A stretch of DNA of 64,000 bases from Bacillus methanolicus (GCF_028888695.1 NZ_PNFF01000001.1:443501-507500), one strand, 5' to 3'. Numbered from the stretch's first letter, positions 20,753 through 31,147 are shown. The notes: generated by a model not told the origin, from the letters alone. Program-made: numbers and translations.

Positions 20753-21670
20753 ATGCAGCAGATATCAAAAGAGAAATTTCAAATTGTTGGACCAAAAACA
20801 TCAGACGCAGAAAAAATCTCAAAACCTAGTCTTTCTTTCTGGAAAGATGTGTCTATACGCTTTCGAAAAAACAAGCTTGCCATGTTTGGGGTCGTACTTT
20901 TGGTTTTACTTATTTTTATGGCAATCTTTGGACCATATATGACAGAATATGATTATGCAACAAACGATTTAACGAATACGAATAAACCGCCATCATCAGA
21001 GCATTGGTTCGGAACCGATGATCTCGGCCGTGACGTTTTTGCCAGGACATGGGAAGGTGCACGAATCTCTCTATTTATCGGAGTGGCAGCGGCACTTATC
21101 GACTTTTTTATCGGTGTTCTATGGGGAGGCATTTCCGGTTATAAAGGCGGACGCACTGATGAAATTATGATGCGAATCGCCGATATTTTATACGGTGTTC
21201 CTTATTTGCTCTTAGTTATTATTTTAATGGTAGTGTTAGGACAAGGTTTAGGAACAATGATTCTTGCCATGACGATTACCGGCTGGATTAATATGGCGCG
21301 GATCGTCCGCGGACAAGTATTGTCGCTAAAAAACCAGGAATATGTACTTGCCGCGAAAACGTTGGGAGCAAGCACATCACGCATTATGATGCGCCACCTG
21401 ATTCCAAATGCAATGGGTCAAATTCTTGTTACTATGACCTTGACAATTCCTACAGCTATCTTTACAGAATCATTCTTAAGCTTTATAGGTCTCGGATTAA
21501 CACCTCCGTTAGCCAGCTGGGGTACGATGGCATCAGAAGGTCTTCCGGCATTAAAATACTATCCGTGGCGTTTATTCTTCCCTGCAACGTTCATAAGCTT
21601 AACGATTTTTGCTTTTAACGTCATCGGGGACGGTCTACGCGATGCATTAGACCCAAGATTACGCAAATAA
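20753..21670 (+). CDS. oppC: Oligopeptide permease OppC
   Basis: 305 residues, partner permease of OppB. GTDDLGRDVFARTWEGARISL block, EAA loop YVLAAKTLGASTSRIMMRHLIPNA, end [26 protein letters not shown] overlaps the oppB end. Confidence 0.94.
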   Translation: MQQISKEKFQIVGPKTSDAEKISKPSLSFWKDVSIRFRKNKLAMFGVVLLVLLIFMAIFGPYMTEYDYATNDLTNTNKPPSSEHWFGTDDLGRDVFARTWEGARISLFIGVAAALIDFFIGVLWGGISGYKGGRTDEIMMRIADILYGVPYLLLVIILMVVLGQGLGTMILAMTITGWINMARIVRGQVLSLKNQEYVLAAKTLGASTSRIMMRHLIPNAMGQILVTMTLTIPTAIFTESFLSFIGLGLTPPLASWGTMASEGLPALKYYPWRLFFPATFISLTIFAFNVIGDGLRDALDPRLRK

Positions 21671-21682
21671 GGGAGTGAGAAA

Positions 21683-22750
21683 ATGGAAAAATTACTCGAA
21701 GTTAAAAATTTGGAAGTCTCATTCCAGACATATGGAGGAGAAGTGAAAGCAGTTCGCGGTGTCAGCTTTGACCTTTATAAGGGCGAGACTCTTGCAATCG
21801 TTGGCGAATCAGGGTCAGGAAAAAGTGTTACATCGCAAACGATAATGAAATTAATTCCGATGCCGCCCGGCAAAATTACAGGCGGGCAAATTTTGTTTAA
21901 TGGCGAAGACATTGTTACTAAAACAGATAAACAAATGGAAAAAATTCGCGGGAAAGAAATCAGCATGATTTTCCAGGATCCTATGACATCTTTGAATCCG
22001 ACAATGAAAGTCGGACGTCAAATTATGGAAGTTCTCATCAAACATCAAAATATGCCGACTTCCCAAGCGAAAGAACGTGCAATTGAACTGCTTCGTTTAG
22101 TCGGGATTCCAATGCCGGAAAAACGCGTTAACCAATATCCGCATGAATTTTCCGGAGGAATGAGGCAGCGTGCGATGATCGCGATTGCACTTGCAGCAAA
22201 TCCAAAATTGTTAATTGCCGACGAACCGACAACTGCACTTGATGTTACCATTCAAGCGCAAATTTTAGAGCTTATGAAAGACCTTCAGCAAAAAATGGGT
22301 ACATCGATCATTTTTATTACACACGATCTTGGCGTTGTAGCCAATATGGCTGATCGAGTAGCAGTTATGTACGCAGGCCAAATTGTCGAAATGGGTACTG
22401 TTGATGAGATCTTTTATGATCCGCGCCATCCATATACATGGGGTTTGCTTGCATCAATGCCAAGCCTTGAGAATGATGAGAAAGCAGAGCTGGCTGCTAT
22501 TCCGGGAACGCCTCCTGATTTAACGAACCCTCCAAAAGGAGATGCATTCGCACCGAGGAATAAGTATGCGCTGGCGATCGATTTTGAAGAAGAGCCACCA
22601 ATGTTCCAGATTTCAGAAACGCATTTTGCAAAAACATGGCTTCTTCATCCGGATGCACCTAAGGTTGAACCGCCAGAAGCAGTAAAGAAACGTATGCGTA
22701 AAATATCCTCCGCTTTTGAAAAGCCGATTTTAGTGAAGGAGGGTAAGTAA
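21683..22750 (+). CDS. oppD: Oligopeptide transporter ATPase OppD
   Basis: 355 residues. Walker [10 protein letters not shown]-loop IFQDP, signature FSGGMRQR, Walker [14 protein letters not shown]-loop THD. The long C-terminus reads PPKGDAFAPRNKYALAIDFEEEPP, so the four cysteines found in AppD/DppD are absent. I recall B. subtilis OppD being the same, which suggests a lineage trait rather than damage. Energises peptide import with OppF. Confidence 0.93.
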   Translation: MEKLLEVKNLEVSFQTYGGEVKAVRGVSFDLYKGETLAIVGESGSGKSVTSQTIMKLIPMPPGKITGGQILFNGEDIVTKTDKQMEKIRGKEISMIFQDPMTSLNPTMKVGRQIMEVLIKHQNMPTSQAKERAIELLRLVGIPMPEKRVNQYPHEFSGGMRQRAMIAIALAANPKLLIADEPTTALDVTIQAQILELMKDLQQKMGTSIIFITHDLGVVANMADRVAVMYAGQIVEMGTVDEIFYDPRHPYTWGLLASMPSLENDEKAELAAIPGTPPDLTNPPKGDAFAPRNKYALAIDFEEEPPMFQISETHFAKTWLLHPDAPKVEPPEAVKKRMRKISSAFEKPILVKEGK

Positions 22751-22751
22751 A

Positions 22752-23687
22752 ATGCCTGAAAAACTTCTTGAAATTAAGAATCTGAAACAATATTTTAATG
22801 TTGGAAAACCAAATATGGTAAAAGCGGTTGACGGGGTGACTTTTGATATTTATAAAGGTGAAACCCTTGGCCTTGTTGGCGAATCAGGGTGCGGCAAGTC
22901 AACAACCGGCCGGACAATTATTCGTCTTTATGAAGCTACAGACGGAGAAGTTCTTTTTAAAGGTGAAAATGTTCATGGAAAAAAATCACGAAAAGAATTG
23001 AAAAAATTCAACCGCAAAATGCAAATGATTTTCCAAGATCCGTATGCTTCCTTGAATCCAAGGATGACGGTTGCGGATATCATTGCAGAAGGAATCGACA
23101 TTCATGGACTGGCGAAAAACAAACAAGAGCGGATGCAAAGAGTTTATGAATTGCTTGAAACCGTTGGATTAAACAAAGAACATGCAAACCGCTACCCGCA
23201 TGAATTTTCCGGAGGCCAAAGGCAGCGTATCGGAATTGCCCGTGCTCTCGCTGTAGAACCGGAATTTATTATTGCGGACGAGCCCATTTCTGCGCTGGAC
23301 GTTTCGATTCAGGCACAGGTTGTGAACTTGTTGAAAAAGCTTCAGCGTGAAAAAGGATTAACGTACTTATTTATTGCTCACGACTTGTCTATGGTGAAAT
23401 ATATCAGTGATCGAATCGGTGTTATGTACTTTGGAAAATTGGTGGAACTTGCACCTGCAAATGAACTTTATAAAAATCCGATGCATCCATACACGAAGTC
23501 ACTTTTATCTGCGATCCCTCTTCCAGATCCGGAAACGGAAAGAACGCGGAAAAGAATACCATATGATCCTAGAGTGCATAATTATGCCGATGGTGAACAA
23601 CTTGAAATGCGCGAAATAAGTCCGGGCCACTTTGTTTACTGCTCTGAAAAAGAATTTGCGCAATATAAGGCACAAATCAATAAATAA
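22752..23687 (+). CDS. oppF: Oligopeptide transporter ATPase OppF
   Basis: 311 residues. Walker A GESGCGKS, Q-loop IFQDP, signature FSGGQRQR, Walker B FIIADEPISALD, H-loop AHD. The C-terminal tail has a single Cys (HFVYCSEKEF) instead of the four-Cys motif. Starts 2 bp after oppD. Last gene of the operon; a perfect hairpin terminator follows. Confidence 0.93.
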   Translation: MPEKLLEIKNLKQYFNVGKPNMVKAVDGVTFDIYKGETLGLVGESGCGKSTTGRTIIRLYEATDGEVLFKGENVHGKKSRKELKKFNRKMQMIFQDPYASLNPRMTVADIIAEGIDIHGLAKNKQERMQRVYELLETVGLNKEHANRYPHEFSGGQRQRIGIARALAVEPEFIIADEPISALDVSIQAQVVNLLKKLQREKGLTYLFIAHDLSMVKYISDRIGVMYFGKLVELAPANELYKNPMHPYTKSLLSAIPLPDPETERTRKRIPYDPRVHNYADGEQLEMREISPGHFVYCSEKEFAQYKAQINK

Positions 23688-23702
23688 GGAAACAGGTATC
23701 GA

Positions 23703-23735
23703 AAAACGATCTCAAGTTTGAGATCGTTTTCTGTT
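23703..23735 (+). terminator. Terminator after oppF
   Basis: 13-bp perfect stem, AAAACGATCTCAA (23703-23715) with TTGAGATCGTTTT (23718-23730). Near-palindromic and likely bidirectional. Confidence 0.9.
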
Positions 23736-24051
23736 TGTATAAGTTTCTTTCCATATTTAGCTAAATCATTTTAATACCGGAGAAAAAACGATCCTAAAAT
23801 AAGAAAAATGATGTAAAAGAAATGAACCTTCTGTGTAAAGAAGTACCACTTAAATTTTTTTATCCGTTAATGCATTTACGTTTTTATTAATCATACAACA
23901 ATTTGATAAAAAATACTATTATAAATTTTCGATCTTTTTCGCGTATCAGCCGTTTTTCGTACAATTGTTATTTATTTACGAGCGGAGTAGCTGGCGGGGG
24001 AAGACCCTTTTTAGTCAGTCCTATGAATACGTTTTCATAGTTGATTATGAA
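23736..24051. other. Intergenic region downstream of oppF
   Basis: About 315 bp, AT-rich, no ORF with a ribosome site and no clear regulatory structure. Confidence 0.5.
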
Positions 24052-24240
24052 TTAATTATCTTTCTGTCCTCCGACAGTTTTCCAACCAGTTTGCATTTTT
24101 AGAGACTGGTCTACAAATTCGGATTTACGTTTGCCGCCAAAAATTTTTTTGCCGATTCCATTTGTTAATACACCCATTATTGCCGTAATCCCGATGACAA
24201 GTAAAGCTACTATTGTAAAATCTGTTAGGTATTTAACCAT
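24052..24240 (-). CDS. Small single-TM protein, unknown
   Basis: 62 residues. Strong ribosome site (ATTGGAGG, then 7 nt to ATG) supports it. One N-terminal TM helix (TIVALLVIGITAIMGVL), then a basic, Gly-rich segment (GIGKKIFGGKRKSEF) and a polar tail. This suggests a membrane anchor with a cytoplasmic basic tail. No family recognised. It is monocistronic and diverges from spxA. Confidence 0.6.
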   Translation of the reverse strand: MVKYLTDFTIVALLVIGITAIMGVLTNGIGKKIFGGKRKSEFVDQSLKMQTGWKTVGGQKDN

Positions 24241-24777
24241 GATAAAACCTCCAATTTCATTATCGCCGTTTAGGCTGTATTGAAAATTAAAAAGAATCCC
24301 TTTTATTTATATTCTAAAAGATGCTTGCTTGCATTAAAAGAGGGAAATCCGCAATACCTCCAGTGAGACACAGTATAGCAATTCATAACTTTATTTTCAT
24401 TTTCAAGAACCAATTGAGAATATTAGTTTAGAATTAATATATTCGGGTATTAAGTGATTAAGCCTGTTTTTATTTTATATGTACATAATTGGCCGAATAA
24501 TATAAAAAAGTAATAAAATCAAGAAAAAATGAAACTTTTTTGCTTCCTTTTCGTCTTATAAGTATGGATTACATATTATGATAATACACTTATATGACTT
24601 TTATCATTTTTATAAAAAAAAGATACAAAAGCAACAAACAGTAGTGTATAATAAATGATATAAATTACTTAATTAAAGTAATTTTAATTTTTAATAAGTT
24701 TTAATTAACACGCTTTATTTTGCTTTAATCAACATTGGTTTGTATATATATCTTTTTAAAGGGAGTGTGATTTCGAA
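24241..24777. other. spxA upstream region, 537 bp
   Basis: No gene. Very AT-rich. One candidate sigma-A promoter is TTGAGA-N18-TATATT at 24414-24443, plus an isolated TATAAT at 24647. In B. subtilis spx is driven by several promoters and repressed by PerR and YodB; I cannot locate clear counterparts here. Confidence 0.4.
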
Positions 24778-25173
24778 ATGGTCACATTATTCACTTCACC
24801 AAGTTGTACATCATGCAGAAAAGCCAAACAATGGCTTGAAGAGCACGATATACCTTATAGAGAAAGAAATATTTTTGCTGAACCTTTATCAATCGAAGAA
24901 ATTAAAGAAATCCTTCGAATGACAGAAGACGGTACAGACGAAATAATTTCAACAAGATCAAAGACGTTCCAAAAACTTGATGTTAATTTGGAAACTATGC
25001 CATTACAGGAATTATTCGAGCTGATAAAGAATAACCCTGGTTTGCTAAGACGTCCGATCATTATGGATGAAAAACGCTTGCAAGTAGGCTACAATGAGGA
25101 TGAAATCCGCAGATTTCTTCCAAGAAAGGTACGTACTTATCAGCTTCGTGAAGCGCAGCGCCTTGTAAATTAA
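24778..25173 (+). CDS. spxA: Spx global redox/stress regulator
   Basis: 131 residues, ArsC-like fold. Cys10-x-x-Cys13 ([10 protein letters not shown]) is the disulfide switch. LLRRPIIMD and the C-terminal tail ending LREAQRLVN are typical. Spx binds the RNA-polymerase alpha C-terminal domain and redirects transcription under disulfide stress. It is degraded by ClpXP with the adaptor SpxH, whose gene lies at 31582-32463. RBS AAGGGAGTG. Monocistronic with its own terminator. Confidence 0.96.
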   Translation: MVTLFTSPSCTSCRKAKQWLEEHDIPYRERNIFAEPLSIEEIKEILRMTEDGTDEIISTRSKTFQKLDVNLETMPLQELFELIKNNPGLLRRPIIMDEKRLQVGYNEDEIRRFLPRKVRTYQLREAQRLVN

Positions 25174-25179
25174 TAGATA

Positions 25180-25217
25180 AGCCTTCATTTTCAAGTTCAT
25201 GAAAATGAAGGCTTTTT
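25180..25217 (+). terminator. Terminator after spxA
   Basis: AGCCTTCATTTTC (25180-25192) pairs with GAAAATGAAGGCT (25201-25213), followed by a T-run. Confidence 0.9.
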
Positions 25218-25503
25218 AATTTCTACGGATAAGAGCAAATATTATTGATTACGTCATATAATTTTGTTAATATATAAAGAATATATTATCAGCTTCAATA
25301 GGTTAATGACGGATTTTTTTAATATAACTGCATTTTGTTTCCCTTATGGCACTTTTTATCATAAAATAGGAGTACAAGGTACAATTTTTCTATTGCCTTT
25401 TACTTCTAAAGTGATTATCTTTAGGGGTATAAGAATTGAACAATATGTCTGTATGGGGGTATTTAGTCCCTTCAATCTATTTATCGGAAGGGAGAGTTTT
25501 CCA
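25218..25503. other. spxA-mecA intergenic region
   Basis: The mecA frame is open back to 25264, but the residues are hydrophobic, unlike MecA, and lack a ribosome site. No clear promoter picked out. B. subtilis has yjbE here; it is absent. Confidence 0.5.
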
Positions 25504-26172
25504 ATGGAAATTGAACGCATAAATGAGAATACGGTAAAGTTTTATATTTCTTATGTAGATATAGAGGAAAGGGGCTTCGACCGGGAAGAGATTTGGTATA
25601 ACCGGGAGCGGAGTGAAGAACTTTTCTGGGAAATGATGGATGAAATTCATCAGGAAGAAGATTTTGCAGTGGAAGGTCCGCTTTGGATTCAAGTACAAGC
25701 ACTTGAAAAAGGGCTTGAAATTCTTGTCACGAAAGCTCAGATATCGAAAGACGGACAAAAATTCGAATTGCCGATACCGGATGAAAAATTTAGAGATCTC
25801 CCTGTAGATGAACGGATTGAAGACCTGCTTGACCAGCATTTTCATCCAAAGCTTGAAGAAGGCCACGATGAAATGGACGATGGCAATCTTGACTTTTTGC
25901 TGGCGTTTGCGGATTTTGAGGACTTAATTTCGCTCTCTCGCAATACTGAACTTGATTCTTTGGAAACGAAACTATATTCGTTTGAAGGGATATATTATTT
26001 ATATATTGAATTTCCTGAAGAAGAGTATGAAGAAGATGAGATAGACAATGTTTTAAGTTTTCTTCTGGAATTTGGAACAGAGGCGTATACGACTATCCAC
26101 CGTATTGAAGAGTACGGAAAACAGATTATCGCTCATGATGTATTCCGTACAATCAGACAATATTTTTCTTGA
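25504..26172 (+). CDS. mecA: MecA, ClpC adaptor protein
   Basis: 222 residues from ATG 25504 (MEIERINENTVKFYIS) after GGAAGGGAGAG. The N-terminal domain binds targets such as ComK and ComS; an acidic linker (PKLEEGHDEMDDG) leads to the C-terminal domain that binds and activates ClpC (LSRNTELDSLETKLY, AYTTIHRIEEYGK). It delivers ComK to ClpCP and so restrains competence, and has broader anti-aggregation roles. Close to the usual length (218 in B. subtilis). Confidence 0.95.
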   Translation: MEIERINENTVKFYISYVDIEERGFDREEIWYNRERSEELFWEMMDEIHQEEDFAVEGPLWIQVQALEKGLEILVTKAQISKDGQKFELPIPDEKFRDLPVDERIEDLLDQHFHPKLEEGHDEMDDGNLDFLLAFADFEDLISLSRNTELDSLETKLYSFEGIYYLYIEFPEEEYEEDEIDNVLSFLLEFGTEAYTTIHRIEEYGKQIIAHDVFRTIRQYFS

Positions 26173-26258
26173 AATTTTACCGATTTCGGCAATGAAATCG
26201 GTATTTTTTCATGAATATTTTGATTTTATTTCGGCTGGAAAAATGGCGGTGAGTAAAG

Positions 26259-27770
26259 TTGAAAAATACGGTAAGAATCATATTGTATTTTATTATTTTA
26301 ACCGGCGTTTACTATTTCTTTCAGGATAAAATATCTGGAGGGTTATTAGGTTACTTAAGTATAATAATCAGTCTCTCAGTCATTTTTATCGGATTTATTA
26401 TTTTCCTGGAAAACCGCCATCCGGCTCAAACGGTAACATGGTTGGTTGTACTCGGTAGCTTTCCATTAGTCGGATTTATTTTTTATTTACTATTTGGCCG
26501 GAATTATCGTAAAGAAAGAATGTTTCGCAAAAAATATTTTCTAGATAAACAAGCTTTTCTTCAAGTTGAAGGGGAAACAGATCCGAAAAGTGAAGAAAAG
26601 ATTAAACAAATGGGAGACCACCAGAAAAGGCTCTTTCGTTTGGCGCAAAAACTCGGAAATAGTCCAATTTCGTTTGCAACGGCAACAAAAGTATTAACGA
26701 ACGGTCATGAAACGTTTGATCATATTCTAAAAGCGCTCGAACAGGCAACACATCATATTCACCTTGAGTATTATATTGTCCGTCATGATGGAATTGGACA
26801 GAAAATTAAAAATATTCTAATCCGTAAAGCGAAAGAAGGAGTGAAGGTCCGATTTTTATATGACGCTGTCGGATCGTGGAAACTATCGAAAAAATACATT
26901 AAAGAATTACGAAATGCCGGAGTTGAAATGGTTGCCTTCGGACCTGTTAAGCTGCCGTTTTTAAATAGTAAGTTTAATTTCCGAAACCACCGCAAGATCA
27001 TCGTCATTGACGGCACGGTTGGATTTGTAGGTGGATTGAATATCGGAGACGAATATTTAGGGCTTGATAAAAATTTTGGTTTTTGGCGAGATACACATTT
27101 AATGGTCGAAGGGGAAGCAGTTAGGACTCTGCAGCTAATCTTTTTGCAGGATTGGTATTATATGACTAACCACAGCTTTTTGACTGCTGAATATTTGTCA
27201 CCTGAACTAAAGGAAAATATTTATGGCGGCGTTCAGCTGATTGCTGGGGGGCCGGATAATGAATGGAGCGTTTTGAAAAATATCTTCTTTTCCATGATTA
27301 CATCAGCGAAAGAATCTGTATGGATTGCTTCACCATATTTTATCCCGGATGAAGATATTTTTTCTGCTATTAAAATTACTGCGTTAAGCGGCATTGATGT
27401 TCGATTGCTTGTTCCGAAAAATCCGGATAAACGAATTGTTTTTCATGCGTCGCGTTCCTATTTTCCTGAGCTTCTTGAAGCAGGAGTGAAAATTTATCAA
27501 TATGAAAATGGATTCATGCACAGCAAAATTATTATTGTTGACCATGAACTTGCTTCAATTGGAACGTCTAATATGGACATGCGCAGCTTTCATTTGAATT
27601 TTGAAGTAAATGCATTTTTGTACAGGACTAAAAGCACTCAAGCACTTGTGAGGGAATACTTGAATGATTTGGAACACTCGTCCCAAATTGATCCGGAAGA
27701 GTTTAATAAACGCCATTTAGGATATCGACTATTAGAATCGACATCAAGACTCTTGTCGCCTTTACTGTAA
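26259..27770 (+). CDS. cls: Cardiolipin synthase (ClsA/YwnE type)
   Basis: 503 residues, TTG start at 26259 (product MKNTVRIILYF); a purine-rich GGCGGTGAG lies upstream. Two N-terminal TM helices, then two phospholipase-D HKD motifs: NHRKIIVIDG near residue 242 and HSKIIIVD near 420. Condenses two phosphatidylglycerols to cardiolipin at the membrane. B. subtilis lacks cls at this site, so its position between mecA and coiA is a local difference. Good terminator follows. Confidence 0.93.
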   Translation: MKNTVRIILYFIILTGVYYFFQDKISGGLLGYLSIIISLSVIFIGFIIFLENRHPAQTVTWLVVLGSFPLVGFIFYLLFGRNYRKERMFRKKYFLDKQAFLQVEGETDPKSEEKIKQMGDHQKRLFRLAQKLGNSPISFATATKVLTNGHETFDHILKALEQATHHIHLEYYIVRHDGIGQKIKNILIRKAKEGVKVRFLYDAVGSWKLSKKYIKELRNAGVEMVAFGPVKLPFLNSKFNFRNHRKIIVIDGTVGFVGGLNIGDEYLGLDKNFGFWRDTHLMVEGEAVRTLQLIFLQDWYYMTNHSFLTAEYLSPELKENIYGGVQLIAGGPDNEWSVLKNIFFSMITSAKESVWIASPYFIPDEDIFSAIKITALSGIDVRLLVPKNPDKRIVFHASRSYFPELLEAGVKIYQYENGFMHSKIIIVDHELASIGTSNMDMRSFHLNFEVNAFLYRTKSTQALVREYLNDLEHSSQIDPEEFNKRHLGYRLLESTSRLLSPLL

Positions 27771-27806
27771 AGAAAGCCGGTTTTTTGAACCGGGTTTCTT
27801 TTTTCA
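27769..27806 (+). terminator. Terminator after cls
   Basis: AAAGAAAGCCGGTT pairs with AACCGGGTTTCTTT around a short T/G loop, one mismatch, then T6. Confidence 0.85.
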
Positions 27807-27858
27807 AGAGGATTTTTTAGAATAATAGCGAAATGTATGAGAGAAAGGAGGTTATATG

Positions 27859-29055
27859 ATGCTTGTAGCCAGAAGAAAAAATGGAGAGTTATTTTCTTTA
27901 GGAGATTGCCCGAATCGGGACTTGCTCCGTCAGACTTTCAAAAAGGAGGAATTTTACTGCCCGGTATGTAAACAAAAGGTCATTTTAAAAATCGGGTCAA
28001 AAAAGATCGCCCATTTTGCACATCAAAAGGACCAGTCTTGCAAAAGGAATTTTTATGAACGGGAATCGGATTACCACTTGGCAGGCAAGCTGAAGTTATA
28101 TGAGTGGCTAAAAATGGAAGGAGCAAAACCAGCTCTTGAGCCGTATCTTCCGGAAATTAGGCAAAGACCTGACATCTTATTTCTATATGACAATAAAAAA
28201 TACGTAATTGAATTTCAATGCTCGGCTATACCGGAGGAAATTATCAGAAAAAGAACGGAAAGTTACGTTCAAAATGGCTTCATTCCTTTATGGATCGTAG
28301 GAGCAAATCAACTTAACCGCAAAGGAAAGAATACTGCCTCTATTTCAAGCTTTCATTATCTCTTCTTGCGAAAAATGGACCGCACCATGTACATTCCGTT
28401 TTTTTGCCCCAATAGTTGCCAATTCATATATCTTCACTCAATTGTTCCGCTTTCTATAAGGAATACGATCGTATCATTATCTTTATTCCACCTCGCAACA
28501 GCCTCTTTAAATGAGATTATTTATCCAGTATTGAATAATAATTTTTCAAGTTTTGATTGGAGAAAAGGAATAGAAAATTTTAAACGGCAGCTTGTCATGA
28601 GACCTAGAGCCTTCTCTGATCCGTTTCTAAAAGAGATATATAAGAATCATTTAAACGTCTCATATCTTCCTTCGTATATCGGCCTTCCTGTCTTTCACAG
28701 TCCCTATATTGAAACTTCCCCAATTATTTGGCAATGTTATATTTGGATTGATATTATAAATAAATGCCAACCCGGTGATATGATTACCTTTGATCAAGTT
28801 TACTCATCTTTTGTCTCAAGGGTAAAAAGAAAGCACGTTAAAGTTCGGGAATTTCCATTAATCAAAAATGGACATCCTTCTTTTGCAGTTTGGGAATATT
28901 TATCTCTACTTTCTATAACAGGAGCATTAACAAAAGCCGGTCAAAGATCATACCGTGTTTCAACAATCAACATACCGGAAAATTCATTTCAAAAATCAAC
29001 ACTCGAAGAAGACTTTTATCGACAATATGGCAAGATCATTGAACGAAACCTTTAA
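27859..29055 (+). CDS. coiA: CoiA competence protein
   Basis: 398 residues. ATG 27859 is preferred over 27856 because of spacing from AAAGGAGG. An N-terminal Cys-rich region (CPVCKQKV, then HFAHQKDQSC) looks like a metal-binding segment. A PD-(D/E)xK-type nuclease core follows (QRPDILFLYDNKKYVIEFQCS). In naturally competent Firmicutes, CoiA assists recombination of imported DNA and is ComK-dependent. Corresponds to B. subtilis yjbF. Lies between cls and pepF. Confidence 0.85.
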   Translation: MLVARRKNGELFSLGDCPNRDLLRQTFKKEEFYCPVCKQKVILKIGSKKIAHFAHQKDQSCKRNFYERESDYHLAGKLKLYEWLKMEGAKPALEPYLPEIRQRPDILFLYDNKKYVIEFQCSAIPEEIIRKRTESYVQNGFIPLWIVGANQLNRKGKNTASISSFHYLFLRKMDRTMYIPFFCPNSCQFIYLHSIVPLSIRNTIVSLSLFHLATASLNEIIYPVLNNNFSSFDWRKGIENFKRQLVMRPRAFSDPFLKEIYKNHLNVSYLPSYIGLPVFHSPYIETSPIIWQCYIWIDIINKCQPGDMITFDQVYSSFVSRVKRKHVKVREFPLIKNGHPSFAVWEYLSLLSITGALTKAGQRSYRVSTINIPENSFQKSTLEEDFYRQYGKIIERNL

Positions 29056-29177
29056 TTTTTGTATGTTTAATATCATAGAACATACAATAGGGAGTGGATA
29101 TTCACACATTTAGGAAGGATTTTTCAGGCGAAGGTTGAATGTATTTCATTATTTGAAAAGTTGAACGGAGGTTGCTT

Positions 29178-30995
29178 ATGTCAAACAATACAGCAGCAAA
29201 AAAATTGCCCGCAAGAAATGAAATCCCGGTCGAATACACCTGGAGGCTTGAGGATATTTTTGCAACGGATGATGAATGGGAAAAAGAATTCAAAGAAGTG
29301 AAGGAGTTAATTCCAGGTATTAACCGTTTTAAAGGGAAGCTCGGTGAAAGCGCAGAAGAGTTATACAATGCATTAACTTTCCAAGATCAATTGTTGGAAC
29401 GCCTCGGGAAATTGTATACATATGCGCATATGCGTTATGACCAAGATACAACCAATTCTTTTTATCAAGGAATGGATGACAGAATCAAAAACCTTTATAC
29501 ACAGGCAGCGAGTGCCCTCGCGTTTATTGTTCCTGAAATATTGGCAATTGACGAACAAAAGGTTGCTTCCTTTTTAGAAGAAAAGCAAGAATTAAAGTTG
29601 TATGAACATGCATTAGAAGAAATCAATTTACAAAGGCCTCATGTCTTGTCTGCCGAGCAGGAGGCGCTATTGGCAGAAGCTGCAGAGGTCATGAATGCAT
29701 CAAGCAATACATTCGGAATGTTAAACAATGCAGATCTTGAGTTTCCGAGTATAAAAGATGAAAACGGGGAAGAAGTGGAAGTCACTCATGGCAGATACAT
29801 CCGGTTCCTTGAAAGCAGCGACCGCAGGGTTCGAAAGGATGCATTTATGGCGGTATACAGCACTTACGGGAAGTACCGGAATACATTTGCCAGCACATTA
29901 AGCGGTACGGTGAAAAAAGATAATTTCAATGCACGCATCCGGAAATACAACTCAGCCCGCCATGCTGCACTGGCTGCAAATAACATTCCCGAAAGCGTGT
30001 ACGATAATCTTGTGAATACAATAAATGACAATCTTCATTTATTGCACCGCTATGTCAAGCTGCGCAAGAAAGTTCTCGGTTTAGACAAACTTCATATGTA
30101 TGATTTATACACTCCTTTAGTGAAAGACGTAAAAATGGAAATCTCATACGACGAGGCAAAGGACATCATTGTAAAGGGATTGGCCCCGCTAGGTGAAGAT
30201 TACGTAAATGTGCTGAAAGAAGGATTTGAAAACCGCTGGATTGACGTTCATGAAAACAAAGGCAAGCGAAGCGGAGCATACTCTTCCGGTGCATATGGAA
30301 CAAACCCATATATTTTAATGAACTGGCAGGATAATGTAAACAATTTATTTACGCTTGCCCATGAACTCGGCCACTCAGTCCATAGTTACTATACACGCAA
30401 AAGCCAGCCATATCCATATGGCAACTATTCAATTTTTGTGGCAGAGGTCGCCTCAACATGCAATGAAGCACTGTTAAATGATTATCTTTTAAAAACAATT
30501 GATGACGAGCAAAAACGCCTCTACTTGCTGAATCATTATTTGGAAGGATTCAGAGGAACGGTGTTTCGCCAAACAATGTTTGCAGAATTTGAACATCTTA
30601 TTCATCAAAAAGCGCAAAATAATGAGCCGTTGACAGCTGAAACGTTAACGAAAGAATATTATGAACTGAATAAGAAATATTTTGGTCAAGAAGATATTGA
30701 AATTGATGAAGAAATTGGCCTTGAGTGGGCAAGAATTCCTCATTTTTATTACAATTATTATGTGTACCAATATGCAACCGGCTTCAGCGCTGCAACAGCA
30801 TTAAGCAAACAAATTGTTGAAGAAGGGAAGCCGGCGGTAAGCCGTTATATTGAATTTTTAAAAGCGGGCAGTTCCGATTATCCGATCGAAGTGCTTAAAA
30901 AAGCAGGAGTGGATATGACGAGTCCAAAACCGATCGAAGAAGCATGTAAAGTTTTTGAAGAAAAACTAAATGAAATGGAAAGTTTGCTTTCATAG
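29178..30995 (+). CDS. pepF: Oligoendopeptidase F
   Basis: 605 residues from ATG 29178 (MSNNTAAKKLPARNEIP), 6 nt after GGAGG. M3-family cytoplasmic metallopeptidase cleaving oligopeptides of about 7-17 residues. Zinc site HELGH at residues 395-399 (LAHELGHSVHSYY) with a distal Glu in VAEVASTCNEALL. Corresponds to B. subtilis yjbG. With two peptide importers in the window it completes uptake and hydrolysis. Confidence 0.95.
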   Translation: MSNNTAAKKLPARNEIPVEYTWRLEDIFATDDEWEKEFKEVKELIPGINRFKGKLGESAEELYNALTFQDQLLERLGKLYTYAHMRYDQDTTNSFYQGMDDRIKNLYTQAASALAFIVPEILAIDEQKVASFLEEKQELKLYEHALEEINLQRPHVLSAEQEALLAEAAEVMNASSNTFGMLNNADLEFPSIKDENGEEVEVTHGRYIRFLESSDRRVRKDAFMAVYSTYGKYRNTFASTLSGTVKKDNFNARIRKYNSARHAALAANNIPESVYDNLVNTINDNLHLLHRYVKLRKKVLGLDKLHMYDLYTPLVKDVKMEISYDEAKDIIVKGLAPLGEDYVNVLKEGFENRWIDVHENKGKRSGAYSSGAYGTNPYILMNWQDNVNNLFTLAHELGHSVHSYYTRKSQPYPYGNYSIFVAEVASTCNEALLNDYLLKTIDDEQKRLYLLNHYLEGFRGTVFRQTMFAEFEHLIHQKAQNNEPLTAETLTKEYYELNKKYFGQEDIEIDEEIGLEWARIPHFYYNYYVYQYATGFSAATALSKQIVEEGKPAVSRYIEFLKAGSSDYPIEVLKKAGVDMTSPKPIEEACKVFEEKLNEMESLLS

Positions 30996-31116
30996 TGTTT
31001 TGCTGCCATCTCATTTTTCAATAAAATAGAGAAACAATCACAACGAATTTTTATCTCTTTTCACCTTGTTTTGTTACCTTTTCAATTTTCTGCATAGAGA
31101 AACAGCCGAATGAAAA

Positions 31117-31147
31117 ACCAGCCGCAGATCCGTATTTGCGGCTGGTT
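31117..31147. terminator. Bidirectional terminator between pepF and small membrane gene
   Basis: AACCAGCCGCA (31117-31127) pairs perfectly with TGCGGCTGGTT (31137-31147). The minus-strand reading is followed by T5. Confidence 0.85.

Noticed and set aside
25264-25503. 80-residue N-terminal extension of MecA
   Set aside because: Hydrophobic, unlike the family, no ribosome site; ATG 25504 is well supported.
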